This document shows, piece by piece, positions 6,841 through 16,700 of a stretch of DNA of 40,917 nucleotides (its first letter is position 1; each line of letters begins with the position of its first letter). The position numbers were made by a program, and so were the translations under genes. This DNA comes from a virus: positions 1 through 40,917 of IMG/VR virus record IMGVR_UViG_3300020370_000012; one strand, given 5' to 3'. Below the pieces are notes generated by a model, which did no database searches, was not told the DNA's origin, and saw only the letters and a list, made by a program, of their open reading frames with translations.

Positions 6841-7764
6841 TTATCCTGATGAACGACCTCTACGGTCACCTGTTGCTACCCATGAGTATACATAGGACGC
6901 TCCATCTATATAGTTCCCACTGTTACCATTGGAACCTGAGTTACCACCTGAAGCATTTTGACCAGGATTACCACCTTTAGCTCCTGAGTTGGATCCACAT
7001 CCATTTCCTGATCCACCATTACCACCTGAGTTGTAGGAACCATTGCTCCCACCACCATTACCACCTGAGCCAGCAGGGATACCAGCTCCACCGCCACCTC
7101 CTCCACCAGAGGCTGGGTTGTAGTTATATCCTGTTCCTTGTCTGTAGCAGTTCTTACCACAGTTATAGTTGAAATAGTATGTGCCTACACACTGTCCGTT
7201 CTGACCTCCACGGCCACCACCGCCACCTCCCCACATGTTTCCATTGTTCTCAATGAATACACCTGTACGAGTATACAATGCTGTACCAGCTGACTGTCCA
7301 CCACTTCCTATATTACCACCATTACCACCACGTCCAGCTATACGACAGTTGGAGTTGATTTTAATATACACACGTGACTCACCACCAAAGTTACCTATGT
7401 TGATGCCAGGATTACCTCCTGCGTTACCAGTGACATGTATCACACCACGTATTCTATCGCCATTATTATATGTCCTACCTAGTGTTGGTGAGTTATAACC
7501 ACTGGTAGTCAACCAGTTGCTTAAATTAAATGTGGAGGTACGTGTACCACTGAGTTCAACATAGAATGTAAATACATTCTCTGCGTCATGGAACTTTCTC
7601 CAGTTACCACCAGATTTAACATATGCTTGTTTAACTGTACGCCATGAGTTACCTGACTTGACCGATAGTTGGTCAACCCATCTCCATGTGCCCCCAGATT
7701 TTATACGTGAATGATAAGTAGGGCTAAGATAATTAGCGATACTTGAATCATAAGGTAGTGCCAT
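6841..7764 (-). CDS. Glycine-rich tail-fibre tip adhesin, gp38-like
   Basis: The 307-residue protein has three short N-terminal repeats (IKSGGTWRWVDQ, VKSGNSWRTVKQ and VKSGGNWRKF, about residues 21-58), a beta domain to about 130, then about 150 residues of glycine-rich blocks (GGGGGGRGGQ, ASGGGGGGGAG, GGNGGSGNG). This matches the design of T-even gp38 adhesins, where glycine-rich motifs stack as polyglycine-II helices and expose variable loops that bind the host surface. Several cysteines (QCVGTYYFNYNCGKNC) are unusual and could form disulphides. It follows the largest fibre gene by two bases. Receptor binding is inferred. Confidence 0.7.
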   Translation of the reverse strand: MALPYDSSIANYLSPTYHSRIKSGGTWRWVDQLSVKSGNSWRTVKQAYVKSGGNWRKFHDAENVFTFYVELSGTRTSTFNLSNWLTTSGYNSPTLGRTYNNGDRIRGVIHVTGNAGGNPGINIGNFGGESRVYIKINSNCRIAGRGGNGGNIGSGGQSAGTALYTRTGVFIENNGNMWGGGGGGRGGQNGQCVGTYYFNYNCGKNCYRQGTGYNYNPASGGGGGGGAGIPAGSGGNGGGSNGSYNSGGNGGSGNGCGSNSGAKGGNPGQNASGGNSGSNGNSGNYIDGASYVYSWVATGDRRGRSSG

Positions 7765-7766
7765 AA

Positions 7767-10700
7767 TTAATATCTATACCAAATATCTCCATTGCTACCA
7801 CCACTAGGGTTGTTAGTAGAGATTGTACGTGCTCCGTAAGCATTGGAACCTGATCCTATTGTTAGTGTCAATGTACCTGTGCTTGCGTTTAGTGAAATGC
7901 TAGATCCACCTGATATTGCTAGTGATCTAACACCTGTGTTAGCAATACTGATACTGTTAGTACCATTAGTAACACTAATACCACTACCAGCTGAGATAGT
8001 TGATAGTGAGAATCCACTAGATGAACCTATAAGTAACTGACCATTAGAGATAGTGGAGGTGTTTATACCTGTACCACCATATGCTCTGTTGATTATACTA
8101 CCTGACCATGTACCACTTGTTATAGTACCCACTGTAGCAAGAGATCCCGCTGAAGTCAAGTTGCTTAATGTATCTATAGCACTCTCGATAGTTGCTTCTG
8201 TTGTAGCATCAATACTATCAATACCCTTTAATGAGCAACTACCACCACTGTCTGATATAACCTGAGTTGAGCCGACTGTCAAGTCACCACCACCAACAGT
8301 CAAGTCACCAGTTAATGAGAAGTTATTTCTTATAGTTGTAGTACCACTTGTAGCACCAAGGTTTAAGCTAGTTGCTGCTCCACCTATGTTTACTGTGGTT
8401 GCTGTGGTATTGACTAAGTTGAATGAGCTCTGGTTAGTTGTGATGTCACCACCATTGACTGCTACGTCAGCTGATGCAGTAATATTATTTGTGACTGCCA
8501 GTGTACCACCTAGTGTTGTAGCACCTGAGTTTACATTTAGTGTACCTGTTGACTGTATGTCCAGTCCAAGCCCACTCTTCAACTGCATATCACCTGTTGC
8601 ATCAGAGTTACCTGACCCACCTGTAATAGAAATATTACCTGTGTCTGTTAATCCTCTCTTAATCCAGTAGTTACCATCCCAGTACCATCCTTCATACTCA
8701 CCACGTGTAGGTAGTTCTTTTAGTTTCCAGTCACCATCGTTGGCTGAACCTGAGCCTGGTGAGTTAGCAACAACGTCAATGTTTTTACTTCTTTCACCAG
8801 TCTTACCAATAGTAATATCAGCACAAGTGACTCTATCATTAATTGTAGTCTCACCCTGTACAAGGAACTTACCTTTAAATTCTGTTGTTAGAGTATTACT
8901 CTCAATGGTTATCTTATCCCTTACAATGATCTCATCAAATGTAGGACGTAAGTTTGCTGTCTCACCAACAACTGATAACACTGGAGTGTCTAGTGATTCT
9001 TCCTCACCTGTAACTGAGCTGATACGTGTGTTACCTATGAATAGGTCACCATTACTGTTCAGTCCAGAGTAGAATGCGATACCACCCTCTTCCTTCTGTG
9101 ACTGTGCTAATAGTATCTCATTCTCTGTAAGAACTCTGTTCTGTACTGAGGGTAGACCAGTTGAATAGTTACCTGGTCCGAAACCAACGTATTCAAATGT
9201 GTGGTTACCTGATCTTAGGATACTAGGTCGTCTAACTTCTAGGTCTGTACCACCTGTAGCATTCAGTGGTATCATTCTTAATGCTAGATCTAATTCTTCT
9301 GCGTCACCATCACGTGCTTCTAGTGTGATGTAGTTAGCAGTGGCAGGGTCAGCTGAAGCATAGTTGGTATAGTTATTCTTCTGCTCCATGATGAATTCAG
9401 ATGTTATCTCTCTAGTAATAGAACGAGATAGATCTTCAGCACCTGTACCATCAGTCGTAGTAACAAGTCCAACAACAGTATTAGATGCCACTGAGGTTGA
9501 TATCAATGGATCTTCTGTTGGGTTGTCCTTATCTAACTGTGGATATAGGTTGTTAATATTCTGAGAGAAAGCAAAGTTACTTAAGTTACCGTTGCTTGGG
9601 CTGATCTTACCATTTAACATGGTTAGATAATAGATACCGTTCTGGGCTCCTGACTGTAGTGGTTGTACCTTCTCAATATCGTAGATATAATATACTTTCT
9701 CGTATGACTGTCCAGTTGCCACGTTTCTGGGCTGAATAATATAACCGTTGATTGGGTCTCTTGATAGAACTGAGCTGTCTACAACATATCTGAATCTATA
9801 TGTCCTGTCTCTAGATGACCTGTTGTCTGGTATTCTCATCATGTATGATGCACCAGTGAACAGTGACGTTGCATAGAATGCTTCGTTACCTAGATGATAG
9901 TGTATACCATAGGATGTGTTGCTGCTAGTCGCTGCTGTGATTCTTACATACCAACATACGAGCTGATCATCAAACTGTAGTGGATGATTAGGGTCACCAG
10001 GTACGAATGACTGAGTAGTTATATTTGTAAAATCATTATCAGATACACTAGAACTACCTGTTGGTGTGACATTAGCATAGTATGTCTGAGGTGTAGAACC
10101 ATTAATCAATGACACATATAATACATCATTGATACGAGCACCAAGGTTGTAACCCTGTAGTTTATATGGAGGTTTAGTTGCCTCTGAGTTATATCCATAG
10201 AGATATAATCTAGTATCTACTGCTCCAATAAAACTCCACGTGACTCCTCCATCAGAGACGGATCCCGAAACGTGCGTGGGAGCTGTGATACCAGTAGTAC
10301 CACCATTAGCAGAATAATACGTATTGCCATTGTATAATACACTTGTGCCAGGTTGAATTGTTGTACTTGATGACCATGTTGGTTTAGGTACACCGACTGT
10401 CCTGCTACTGTTATGCTGTATTTTTTGTACGTCGAGAGCGATATATCCAACAGGAATCTCATCAATACTACCACCATAGACTGTTGTACCATTGACTGTA
10501 GTACCACGATATCCTCTGTTTAATGTGATAGTACCATTAGTTGCTACACTAGAAATTTGATATGATTCTGTAGCATCAATCGCAGTGATACGAATGAATT
10601 GGTTAGCAGTCAGTCCATGACTAGCGTTTAGTGGACTAGGTGTGACTGTCCTATTGTTAAGATCAGCATCAAATGTATAACCACTTACTTCTGTATATGT

Positions 10701-12284
10701 ACGTGCTAATTTCTTAGGAGGTATGATGTGTGTGACCTTACCAGCTTTATCCTGTGTGAATGGTAGAGTCTTAAATCCTTTCGCTCTTAGAGCTGTTGAT
10801 CCGAAGTTAGAGTTAGAGTTGGTAATTGACTGGTCGCCACCGCTAAGGGCAACGAAATGATCAGCAAAACCAACAGCGAAAACAGAAACTGCCTGAATAA
10901 CTGCGTCATTAGAGCACTTGACGTGGAAGTTTCGGTAGCTCGGTCTGTAAATACTGTCGCCATCTGTATGATTACCTGCTATGTAAGTTGAGCCATCCCA
11001 TTTAATGAAAGCATTGTCATCCTTTTGCAGTGACACACCAGTGAACTGAGCAACAACCATTGATTTGAAACCAGTTGACTTAGAACCATCAGCATGCATA
11101 CCACATGTACCCCATGTTGAACGTAGGGATATGTTAAAGATGTATGGTGATGATGAATCAACGTTATCAATCTCAACTCTTACTGTAGAACCAGTAGCAG
11201 TTGGGTTGTTAGCAGGAGCAGCCTGATTGGGATCCTTAATTATGTATCTGAATGTTGTTGTGGTTGGTACTTCTGTAATAAAATATGAACCGTTAAATCT
11301 ACCAGCCACAGCCCCTGAGACACCTTCGATCTGAACTGGGGTTCCGTTAGAAAATCCATGAGGAGTAGTTGTTGTTACCTCTGCTGTTGTAGTATACACA
11401 CCACTGTTGATGTAGTCTGTAACGATACTACTAATAGTAATAGGACCTGAGGTATTAGGACCTACAATTCTGTTTTCCTCGACTCTCTTCTGGAACTCGT
11501 CTGCTGCGACAACACCAGTAGTGTCAGGGATATCATCAAATGCCTTTGCTACCTTCTGGTAGTATAGGTCTAAGTCAGTGATAGTAAGAGCATTACCAGC
11601 TGTGTCATTGACACTGCTCAAAACATTTTTACCATCAGCATATTCAAAGCAACACAATTTGTGGTGAGAATATGTTGGAGGTGTAGATGCACTAGGTTGA
11701 GCTGGGTCAGTATATACACCAGTCTTAGGACCATCAAAGAATGAGAACTGCCAGAAATAACATCCACCAGTTACACGAAATATTGCTGCTCTTTCGATTG
11801 CTCCTGCACTTGGATCAGGAACATATAATGGTCTTAGCTTAGTCTTTCTAAGATCCATACCCACGAGGGATGTACCTCTTGGGATTGTAATACCACCTTC
11901 TACTGAGTTAAATTTATATAATATGTTATCTGGGTTTGGTGAACCATCAGAGTTCTGTAAATCTAGATCAGAACTAGAGTTTAGTATGGGTATATCATCG
12001 TCTACAAATGCCTGTCCTGCTACGTTTGTACCAGGTCTGTTATCTAGAACATAATCACCAGGATATAGTACTATCGTAAATGACTCGAAAGCATCGTTGA
12101 ACTGTCCAGTACGATATGAGAATCGTGCTGACTCAACAAGTGCTCTTTGAATTGACTTGAATGGTCTGTTAGGACTATTACCTCTGTTGTCAAAAGAATC
12201 CGATGCGTCGAAATCGTCTGGGTTGACGTAAATACAACGACCTGTCTTCGAGGTAAAGACATTCTTCAGTCTAGTTAGTGCCAT
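7767..12284 (-). CDS. Very large tail-fibre/virion appendage protein (1505 aa)
   Basis: The 1505-residue protein has a conserved-looking N-terminus (LTRLKNVFTSKTGRCIYVNP, then RPFKSIQRALVESARFSYRT) that I recall from cyanophage structural proteins, followed by beta-rich domains. From about residue 1235 it has a repetitive shaft of Thr/Ser/Asn/Gly-rich strands (TTVNIGGAATSLNLGATSGT, LTGDLTVGGGDLTVG), and it ends with a short tip (NNPSGGSNGDIWYRY). The N-terminus would attach to the baseplate or another fibre and the repeats would form a trimeric shaft. It sits directly upstream of the adhesin, consistent with a fibre that carries it. The exact T4 counterpart is unclear. Confidence 0.75.
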   Translation of the reverse strand: MALTRLKNVFTSKTGRCIYVNPDDFDASDSFDNRGNSPNRPFKSIQRALVESARFSYRTGQFNDAFESFTIVLYPGDYVLDNRPGTNVAGQAFVDDDIPILNSSSDLDLQNSDGSPNPDNILYKFNSVEGGITIPRGTSLVGMDLRKTKLRPLYVPDPSAGAIERAAIFRVTGGCYFWQFSFFDGPKTGVYTDPAQPSASTPPTYSHHKLCCFEYADGKNVLSSVNDTAGNALTITDLDLYYQKVAKAFDDIPDTTGVVAADEFQKRVEENRIVGPNTSGPITISSIVTDYINSGVYTTTAEVTTTTPHGFSNGTPVQIEGVSGAVAGRFNGSYFITEVPTTTTFRYIIKDPNQAAPANNPTATGSTVRVEIDNVDSSSPYIFNISLRSTWGTCGMHADGSKSTGFKSMVVAQFTGVSLQKDDNAFIKWDGSTYIAGNHTDGDSIYRPSYRNFHVKCSNDAVIQAVSVFAVGFADHFVALSGGDQSITNSNSNFGSTALRAKGFKTLPFTQDKAGKVTHIIPPKKLARTYTEVSGYTFDADLNNRTVTPSPLNASHGLTANQFIRITAIDATESYQISSVATNGTITLNRGYRGTTVNGTTVYGGSIDEIPVGYIALDVQKIQHNSSRTVGVPKPTWSSSTTIQPGTSVLYNGNTYYSANGGTTGITAPTHVSGSVSDGGVTWSFIGAVDTRLYLYGYNSEATKPPYKLQGYNLGARINDVLYVSLINGSTPQTYYANVTPTGSSSVSDNDFTNITTQSFVPGDPNHPLQFDDQLVCWYVRITAATSSNTSYGIHYHLGNEAFYATSLFTGASYMMRIPDNRSSRDRTYRFRYVVDSSVLSRDPINGYIIQPRNVATGQSYEKVYYIYDIEKVQPLQSGAQNGIYYLTMLNGKISPSNGNLSNFAFSQNINNLYPQLDKDNPTEDPLISTSVASNTVVGLVTTTDGTGAEDLSRSITREITSEFIMEQKNNYTNYASADPATANYITLEARDGDAEELDLALRMIPLNATGGTDLEVRRPSILRSGNHTFEYVGFGPGNYSTGLPSVQNRVLTENEILLAQSQKEEGGIAFYSGLNSNGDLFIGNTRISSVTGEEESLDTPVLSVVGETANLRPTFDEIIVRDKITIESNTLTTEFKGKFLVQGETTINDRVTCADITIGKTGERSKNIDVVANSPGSGSANDGDWKLKELPTRGEYEGWYWDGNYWIKRGLTDTGNISITGGSGNSDATGDMQLKSGLGLDIQSTGTLNVNSGATTLGGTLAVTNNITASADVAVNGGDITTNQSSFNLVNTTATTVNIGGAATSLNLGATSGTTTIRNNFSLTGDLTVGGGDLTVGSTQVISDSGGSCSLKGIDSIDATTEATIESAIDTLSNLTSAGSLATVGTITSGTWSGSIINRAYGGTGINTSTISNGQLLIGSSSGFSLSTISAGSGISVTNGTNSISIANTGVRSLAISGGSSISLNASTGTLTLTIGSGSNAYGARTISTNNPSGGSNGDIWYRY

Positions 12285-13280
12285 TTAAGTAATAGTTACT
12301 GTTTCTTCAAATCCTATAAAATTAAATGCTACGCCAGCTGACGCACTCACATAAAGGTTCTGCCACTGTTCAAGGACTAGCCCTGTTAAACTCACTTCAG
12401 AATTATTTGGTATTGGATATGATTTTAAGATCTTATTCTGATCATCGCTGTACGCTACGGAAGCAATAATAACTTCTGGGAATGTACCAGTCGTCATCTT
12501 CCACTCTGCTGTCACTGCTGTACCACTCGTATTACTAGAGTTATACAATGTTACTGTTGATGCTGAGGGTAACCACTCATAACCTCTTGATGAGATTGAT
12601 AGTTGTCCTGCTCCACCGATACCAGACACCCTTTGTAGTGTTGGCTCAGTATAATATTGTGACTTCACATTGTTATACAGTGAGTCATTTTGGATTAGCA
12701 ACTCACCTTTTAGTCTGTCATAGAATACAACTCTACCACTGGTTCCAACGTATGAGTCAGTAATAGTTCCACTACCACCACCAGCTCCCGCTAGTGTTAA
12801 TGTAGCAGCTGTCACTGGCCATGATCCAACTGGTAACTCATACCATACTTTGAGGTTAGCAGCGTCCCATGCTATACACTTTGCTGTATTAGTACCAGCT
12901 AAACTACCACCTGTGATCGTAAGGACTTCGCCTGGTACATATGCTGTACCGTTGTGACCTGAGACAATAACATATGATGATGTTACCTTCTCATTAGGAG
13001 CGAAACTAAACTCTGAGAAGTTAGATACAGTTGGAGACTGTGCGTTAGGAGCAGCAAATCCAATTACTTCTGTATAGTCTTGAATAGCAACGTCTACAGT
13101 TGCTGTTGCACCAGTCGTATTCATCATTCTGAGTGAACCACTTGTAAGTGTTGCACTAGGAGTTGTGTACATAGGATAATCAGCACGAACTAGACCATTT
13201 GGGTTAGCCGAAGGATCAACGTATGCATTTGAATATTTTGTTGTAGCGGACTGATAGGACGCTAGTACACCGTTTGCCAT
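12285..13280 (-). CDS. Virion structural protein, fibre region (331 aa)
   Basis: The 331-residue protein starts MANGVLASYQSATTKYSNAY and is rich in Thr, Ser, Gly and Val, with short beta-strand patterns throughout and few charged residues. It ends exactly one base before the 1505-residue fibre gene begins. Composition and position suggest a virion surface or fibre component. I recall similar proteins in cyanophage genomes as structural proteins, with no T4 equivalent known to me. Confidence 0.6.
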   Translation of the reverse strand: MANGVLASYQSATTKYSNAYVDPSANPNGLVRADYPMYTTPSATLTSGSLRMMNTTGATATVDVAIQDYTEVIGFAAPNAQSPTVSNFSEFSFAPNEKVTSSYVIVSGHNGTAYVPGEVLTITGGSLAGTNTAKCIAWDAANLKVWYELPVGSWPVTAATLTLAGAGGGSGTITDSYVGTSGRVVFYDRLKGELLIQNDSLYNNVKSQYYTEPTLQRVSGIGGAGQLSISSRGYEWLPSASTVTLYNSSNTSGTAVTAEWKMTTGTFPEVIIASVAYSDDQNKILKSYPIPNNSEVSLTGLVLEQWQNLYVSASAGVAFNFIGFEETVTIT

Positions 13281-13284
13281 TTAT

Positions 13285-15048
13285 TTAAGAATATGCGTGG
13301 AAAATAACTTTTGTTCTGCTAGTAGCAGAGATTGTATCAGCAGTGATAGTTTGCGTCGCACCATTTAAGTCTTCCAACTTAAGACGTTTAGCATATATAG
13401 CACCACCAATTTGGTTGACTGAATCTGTTTCAGTGACATAGAAATCACCATCAACATTACTATCACCTGTGACATCTAATCGTTTAGAGGGAGTCTTAGC
13501 GATACCCACATTACCATTAGAGTCTATCATCATCTCAGTGGTTCCATCAAATTTGTTGAACCTCATTGGAGTAGCATCTAATCTCCTTTGAAGTACAAAT
13601 GATGATGAATCACCACCAATTAATTGACCACCTGTAAAGTATATATCTCCCCCGACTTCAAGCTTATATGCTGTTGGAGTTATATCTATACCTACACGAT
13701 CATTTGTGTCATCTAATATGAATGTACCATTATCAAAGTTGACTGATCCAGTAGTAACTAGGTTACTAACAGAACCAATAGCACTGATTAGTCCAAGGTT
13801 ACCTGTGTGGATAATCTCATTCTTTGTTTCAGTAGCATTAGCATGATTATATGTTCTATACTGTAATGCACCACCAGAGGTGACGAAAGTAAGAGTAGCA
13901 GACGTATAGTCTTGTCCTCCTGCGTCAATAGTAATAGACTCTAAAGCACCATTAACTACGACTGGAGTAACAAGGGCATCAGAACCATCACCAGATATAG
14001 TTGCGGTTAATCCTGCTGTGATGTTAGCACCTGGATTTGTGATAGCAAACCCTGATACAGCACCATTTGTAAGCAATACAGTTACATCAGGCATTGTATA
14101 ACCAATACTCGCTATCCTCATACCATATGAGTAATTGGTAGATGAATAGTCTGTATCTCTATCATAATAAGATAAGTCAAGATACCTTGATGCTGAATCA
14201 GTTGAGACTGCTAAGTCAGCAGCCAACTTTCCTGCGTTAGTATCTTGACTTGTATCAAAAAACTTTAACTTTTTGTATGTACCAGTACTACTAATCTGAT
14301 TAAGTGTGATGTCATCAGTAGCAGTTGTAGCAGCATTAATAGTTACTGGGTTGTTAGCTGTTAAACTTGCGTTTAATGTTGTAACAGCAGCGACTGTCAA
14401 TGTATCAGTATTGGCAGATCCTATGGTTGAGTTACCATCAACTTGTAAGTCACCAGATAATGTGAGGTTAACACCTGTCAAATCACCTGAGAATATAGGA
14501 GATACCAGTGTCTTACTGGTTAGAGTCTGAGTAGATGATGTAGTTACTATAGTATCAGTGTCAACTCCTGCATCAGGGAAGACGAATGTTCTAGTAGTAG
14601 CTGTGGGTAATTGAGTGGCAGAAAATTTTATAATCTTACTATTGTCTGAACTATTAGGAACAGTAAACACTGAGTCATTAATAGCAATAGTAGAGTTGAA
14701 ACGAATGAGACCAGTACCTAGTGCCTGTAGTGTCAGGTCTAAGTTGGAGTCTGCTGAGTCTCTAGCAGATAATACAAGTGAAGTAGATTGCTTCTCAAGT
14801 AATAGTTTAGAGTCACCCAGTGATATACCGAGTTCACCTTGAGCTGTTGAATAAAGCCCAGTTGCTGTCTTTTGGTCAAATGCTAGACCAGGCTGGTTCT
14901 GTGATCCACCAGGCACTGCCTTAAAAATGGATCCTACTTCGCTCTTTTTATTTGTATCTACTGGGTCAGAATTATCAAGCAACAGAAGGGTATCTGAAGG
15001 TGATACTGTAGTCAGTAGAGTCAGGTCTGATATCTTACGAGTTGCCAC
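13285..15048 (-). CDS. Tail-fibre-like structural protein (587 aa)
   Basis: The 587-residue protein begins ATRKISDLTLLTTVSPSDTL, an N-terminus typical of phage fibre and virion proteins that attach through a small beta domain. At about 150-190 it has the motif TRTFVFPDAG, then STQTLTSKTLVSP, common in marine phage fibre shafts. Further repeats of the SGDLTGVNLTLSGDLQVDG kind follow, with a C-terminal domain after about 430. A TATAAATA late promoter lies about 27 bases upstream of the start at 15075-15082, making this the first gene of a late run through the fibre region. The assignment comes from composition and motifs. Confidence 0.7.
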   Translation of the reverse strand: MATRKISDLTLLTTVSPSDTLLLLDNSDPVDTNKKSEVGSIFKAVPGGSQNQPGLAFDQKTATGLYSTAQGELGISLGDSKLLLEKQSTSLVLSARDSADSNLDLTLQALGTGLIRFNSTIAINDSVFTVPNSSDNSKIIKFSATQLPTATTRTFVFPDAGVDTDTIVTTSSTQTLTSKTLVSPIFSGDLTGVNLTLSGDLQVDGNSTIGSANTDTLTVAAVTTLNASLTANNPVTINAATTATDDITLNQISSTGTYKKLKFFDTSQDTNAGKLAADLAVSTDSASRYLDLSYYDRDTDYSSTNYSYGMRIASIGYTMPDVTVLLTNGAVSGFAITNPGANITAGLTATISGDGSDALVTPVVVNGALESITIDAGGQDYTSATLTFVTSGGALQYRTYNHANATETKNEIIHTGNLGLISAIGSVSNLVTTGSVNFDNGTFILDDTNDRVGIDITPTAYKLEVGGDIYFTGGQLIGGDSSSFVLQRRLDATPMRFNKFDGTTEMMIDSNGNVGIAKTPSKRLDVTGDSNVDGDFYVTETDSVNQIGGAIYAKRLKLEDLNGATQTITADTISATSRTKVIFHAYS

Positions 15049-15073
15049 ACGTACCCTACATTAAGTTCTCCAT

Positions 15074-15499
15074 TTATTTATACGCTTTATCAAAGATAAA
15101 AGGTCCGTAACGACTGCCCCATGTCTGTTTACCCTCTTTATCGTAGCCTCTATCCACTACTGTGTACTTATCTTTCTCTAATATTGCTTCAGATCTGAGA
15201 TATCCATCGTTAACCCATGGACTTTCAAAGTTACGTCCAACGTACATATCACCTTCCTTAATAAAGTGAATGTCTGCTACTGGATTGAGTGCTATAATCT
15301 CCCCATCCCTCTCTATTATCTCTATCTCTTTACGTCTATACTCTTCATTATTATATTTGTATCTCTGATATGATCTAAACTTTGTACCCTCTATCCTCTC
15401 ATGTGTCAGTAATACATGAGCATAGTAAGACGGCCAACTAGACGCTTGTCCCCAGTTGTTAAACTCTCCTTCAAACCACTCTAAAAATTCTTCAAGCAT
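15074..15499 (-). CDS. cpeT: CpeT-like phycobiliprotein lyase/maturation protein
   Basis: The 141-residue protein matches the CpeT/CpcT layout: an N-terminal helix and GEFNNWGQASSWPSYYAHVL, a middle strand block with YRRKEIEI, and the C-terminal signature QTWGSRYGPFIFDKAYK. In cyanobacteria these proteins fold as lipocalin-like barrels and handle bilins for phycoerythrin or phycocyanin. The phage form is shorter than the roughly 200-residue host proteins. It fits with the bilin reductase gene at 33015 as a pigment-related set. Its start overlaps the stop of the upstream 2OG oxygenase gene. Confidence 0.85.
   Translation of the reverse strand: MLEEFLEWFEGEFNNWGQASSWPSYYAHVLLTHERIEGTKFRSYQRYKYNNEEYRRKEIEIIERDGEIIALNPVADIHFIKEGDMYVGRNFESPWVNDGYLRSEAILEKDKYTVVDRGYDKEGKQTWGSRYGPFIFDKAYK
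15075..15082 (-). promoter_or_regulatory. T4-type late promoter (TATAAATA)
   Basis: TATAAATA on the minus strand is a perfect match to the T4 late promoter core. It lies 27 bases upstream of the 587-residue fibre gene, and its last bases are the final codons of the cpeT-like gene (Tyr-Lys-stop, TAT AAA TAA). Confidence 0.75.
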
Positions 15500-16022
15500 T
15501 GAACTTGATTGCTAACGTAAATCTATACAATGGAGCAGCAAATGCTTGTTGTCTTGCTGCGTGTGGTATAGTGCTGTCAAATATAATTATTCTACCAGGC
15601 TTATATGGTGTACAAAATTCTATTTCTTGTGCGTCATCACCCAACAGTATAGTTTCACCACCCCACTCGTGCTTCCACTCTCTATTCATATAATATAGCA
15701 GAGTCTTATCTCCTTTGCGTGAACTGTCCACGTGTACATCAGGACTCTCACTATGAATACCACAGTTGATGTATGCTGTCTCTACATTAGCAGGAACATA
15801 GTCATCGAGGAACCCTGCGATACCATCAGTAAAGAAGTTCTCTACCACCCATTTCTGATCCACATATGCTACTGGTTTCTGTGTCTTTATATTTTGTATG
15901 TCATACTTATTGCTCCCTACCAGTCTATATGGTAGTGAACATGCTTCTACGTATAGGTTGATCTGTTGTTGTAGAGGTATCAGATCATCAATGATAACTA
16001 CCTCACCATTAGATAGTTTCAT
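15492..16022 (-). CDS. 2-oxoglutarate/Fe(II)-dependent oxygenase
   Basis: The 176-residue protein has the double-stranded beta-helix iron site: H97-x-D99 (PDVHVDSSRKGDKTLLYY), a distal H154 (DSTIPHAARQQ) and R167 (PLYRFTL), which would bind 2-oxoglutarate. GGETILL and PGRIIIFDSTIPH are typical of prolyl-hydroxylase-like members. Such enzymes hydroxylate proteins or small molecules; the phage substrate is unknown. It overlaps the next oxygenase by four bases (ATGA) and the cpeT-like gene by eight. Confidence 0.85.
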   Translation of the reverse strand: MKLSNGEVVIIDDLIPLQQQINLYVEACSLPYRLVGSNKYDIQNIKTQKPVAYVDQKWVVENFFTDGIAGFLDDYVPANVETAYINCGIHSESPDVHVDSSRKGDKTLLYYMNREWKHEWGGETILLGDDAQEIEFCTPYKPGRIIIFDSTIPHAARQQAFAAPLYRFTLAIKFNA

Positions 16023-16582
16023 CGGAACTTTAAATTAAATCCTATACTGATACGATCTTCATTAGTATTATTCTTCTCTACCTTATGTCTAAGATGAGCA
16101 GGGAAGATTAAGCATCGACCTGGTGTAGGATGAAACCATACTGAATCATGGATCGTTAGATCCTCTTTGATCTCATCATCTATCTTCCAGTTATATCTAA
16201 ATCTTGCGTTCTCATCTTCAAATATTATATCACCACAATGCATAGGTGCTTGTAAATACAAGACACCAGAAAAGTCCACACCCGCATGGATGTGGGAATA
16301 ATTATAATCGCCTGGTTTGTTGACGCTTGCCCACATTGATTGAACATAGAATGGGGCTTCACTTATCTCTCGTAATGAATGAGCGATATGTGCGTGTATT
16401 AATAGGTAATGCTCTAAGAATGATTGATCTTCGTGTAATGTATATTTCGAGTGCCACCCACATGAGGAGGAGTTAGCATCATGCTCTCCTGTCTTATAAT
16501 ATTGTTTAACCCAATCTAATAGTTGGGGTTTAAAATCAAACTCACTGTGTAATAGTGGTGTTGGAAATAACGAAACGATCAC
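16019..16582 (-). CDS. 2OG-Fe(II) oxygenase superfamily protein (SHIHAG type)
   Basis: The 187-residue protein carries NYSHIHAGVDFSGVLYL (H97, H99), then PTPGRCLIFPAHLRHKVEKN (H166) and EDRISIGFN (R177). This pattern is that of the putative 2OG-Fe(II) oxygenase family common in marine T4-like phages, where the first histidines and the distal histidine bind iron and the arginine binds 2-oxoglutarate. It sits next to a second, different oxygenase, with an ATGA overlap on each side. Substrate unknown. Confidence 0.85.
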   Translation of the reverse strand: MIVSLFPTPLLHSEFDFKPQLLDWVKQYYKTGEHDANSSSCGWHSKYTLHEDQSFLEHYLLIHAHIAHSLREISEAPFYVQSMWASVNKPGDYNYSHIHAGVDFSGVLYLQAPMHCGDIIFEDENARFRYNWKIDDEIKEDLTIHDSVWFHPTPGRCLIFPAHLRHKVEKNNTNEDRISIGFNLKFR

Positions 16583-16695
16583 TTTTTCAATCTTTTACGA
16601 AGCATTTTAGCGTAGGCAACCTCTGCAGGTGTCCATTGCTCTTTATTTTTAATAAGTTTTTTGGCGGTTTTTCGGATTGATTCCGATTCTTGCAT
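16579..16695 (-). CDS. Small basic protein (38 aa), conserved type in cyanophages
   Basis: ATG 16695 opens a 38-residue frame whose TGA overlaps the next gene's ATG (ATGA). The product is lysine- and arginine-rich (RKTAKKLIKNKEQWTPAEVA, then YAKMLRKRLKK), helical in character and close in pattern to a small protein I recall in many cyanophages. It could bind nucleic acid or a virion partner. Confidence comes from the overlap and the coherent composition. Confidence 0.65.
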   Translation of the reverse strand: MQESESIRKTAKKLIKNKEQWTPAEVAYAKMLRKRLKK

Positions 16696-16700
16696 GTATC

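Noticed and set aside
7235-7498. Open frames on the plus strand opposite the adhesin and fibre genes
   Set aside because: Their proline/valine/leucine-rich translations are mirror images of the glycine/threonine-rich minus-strand genes, with no ribosome binding sites.
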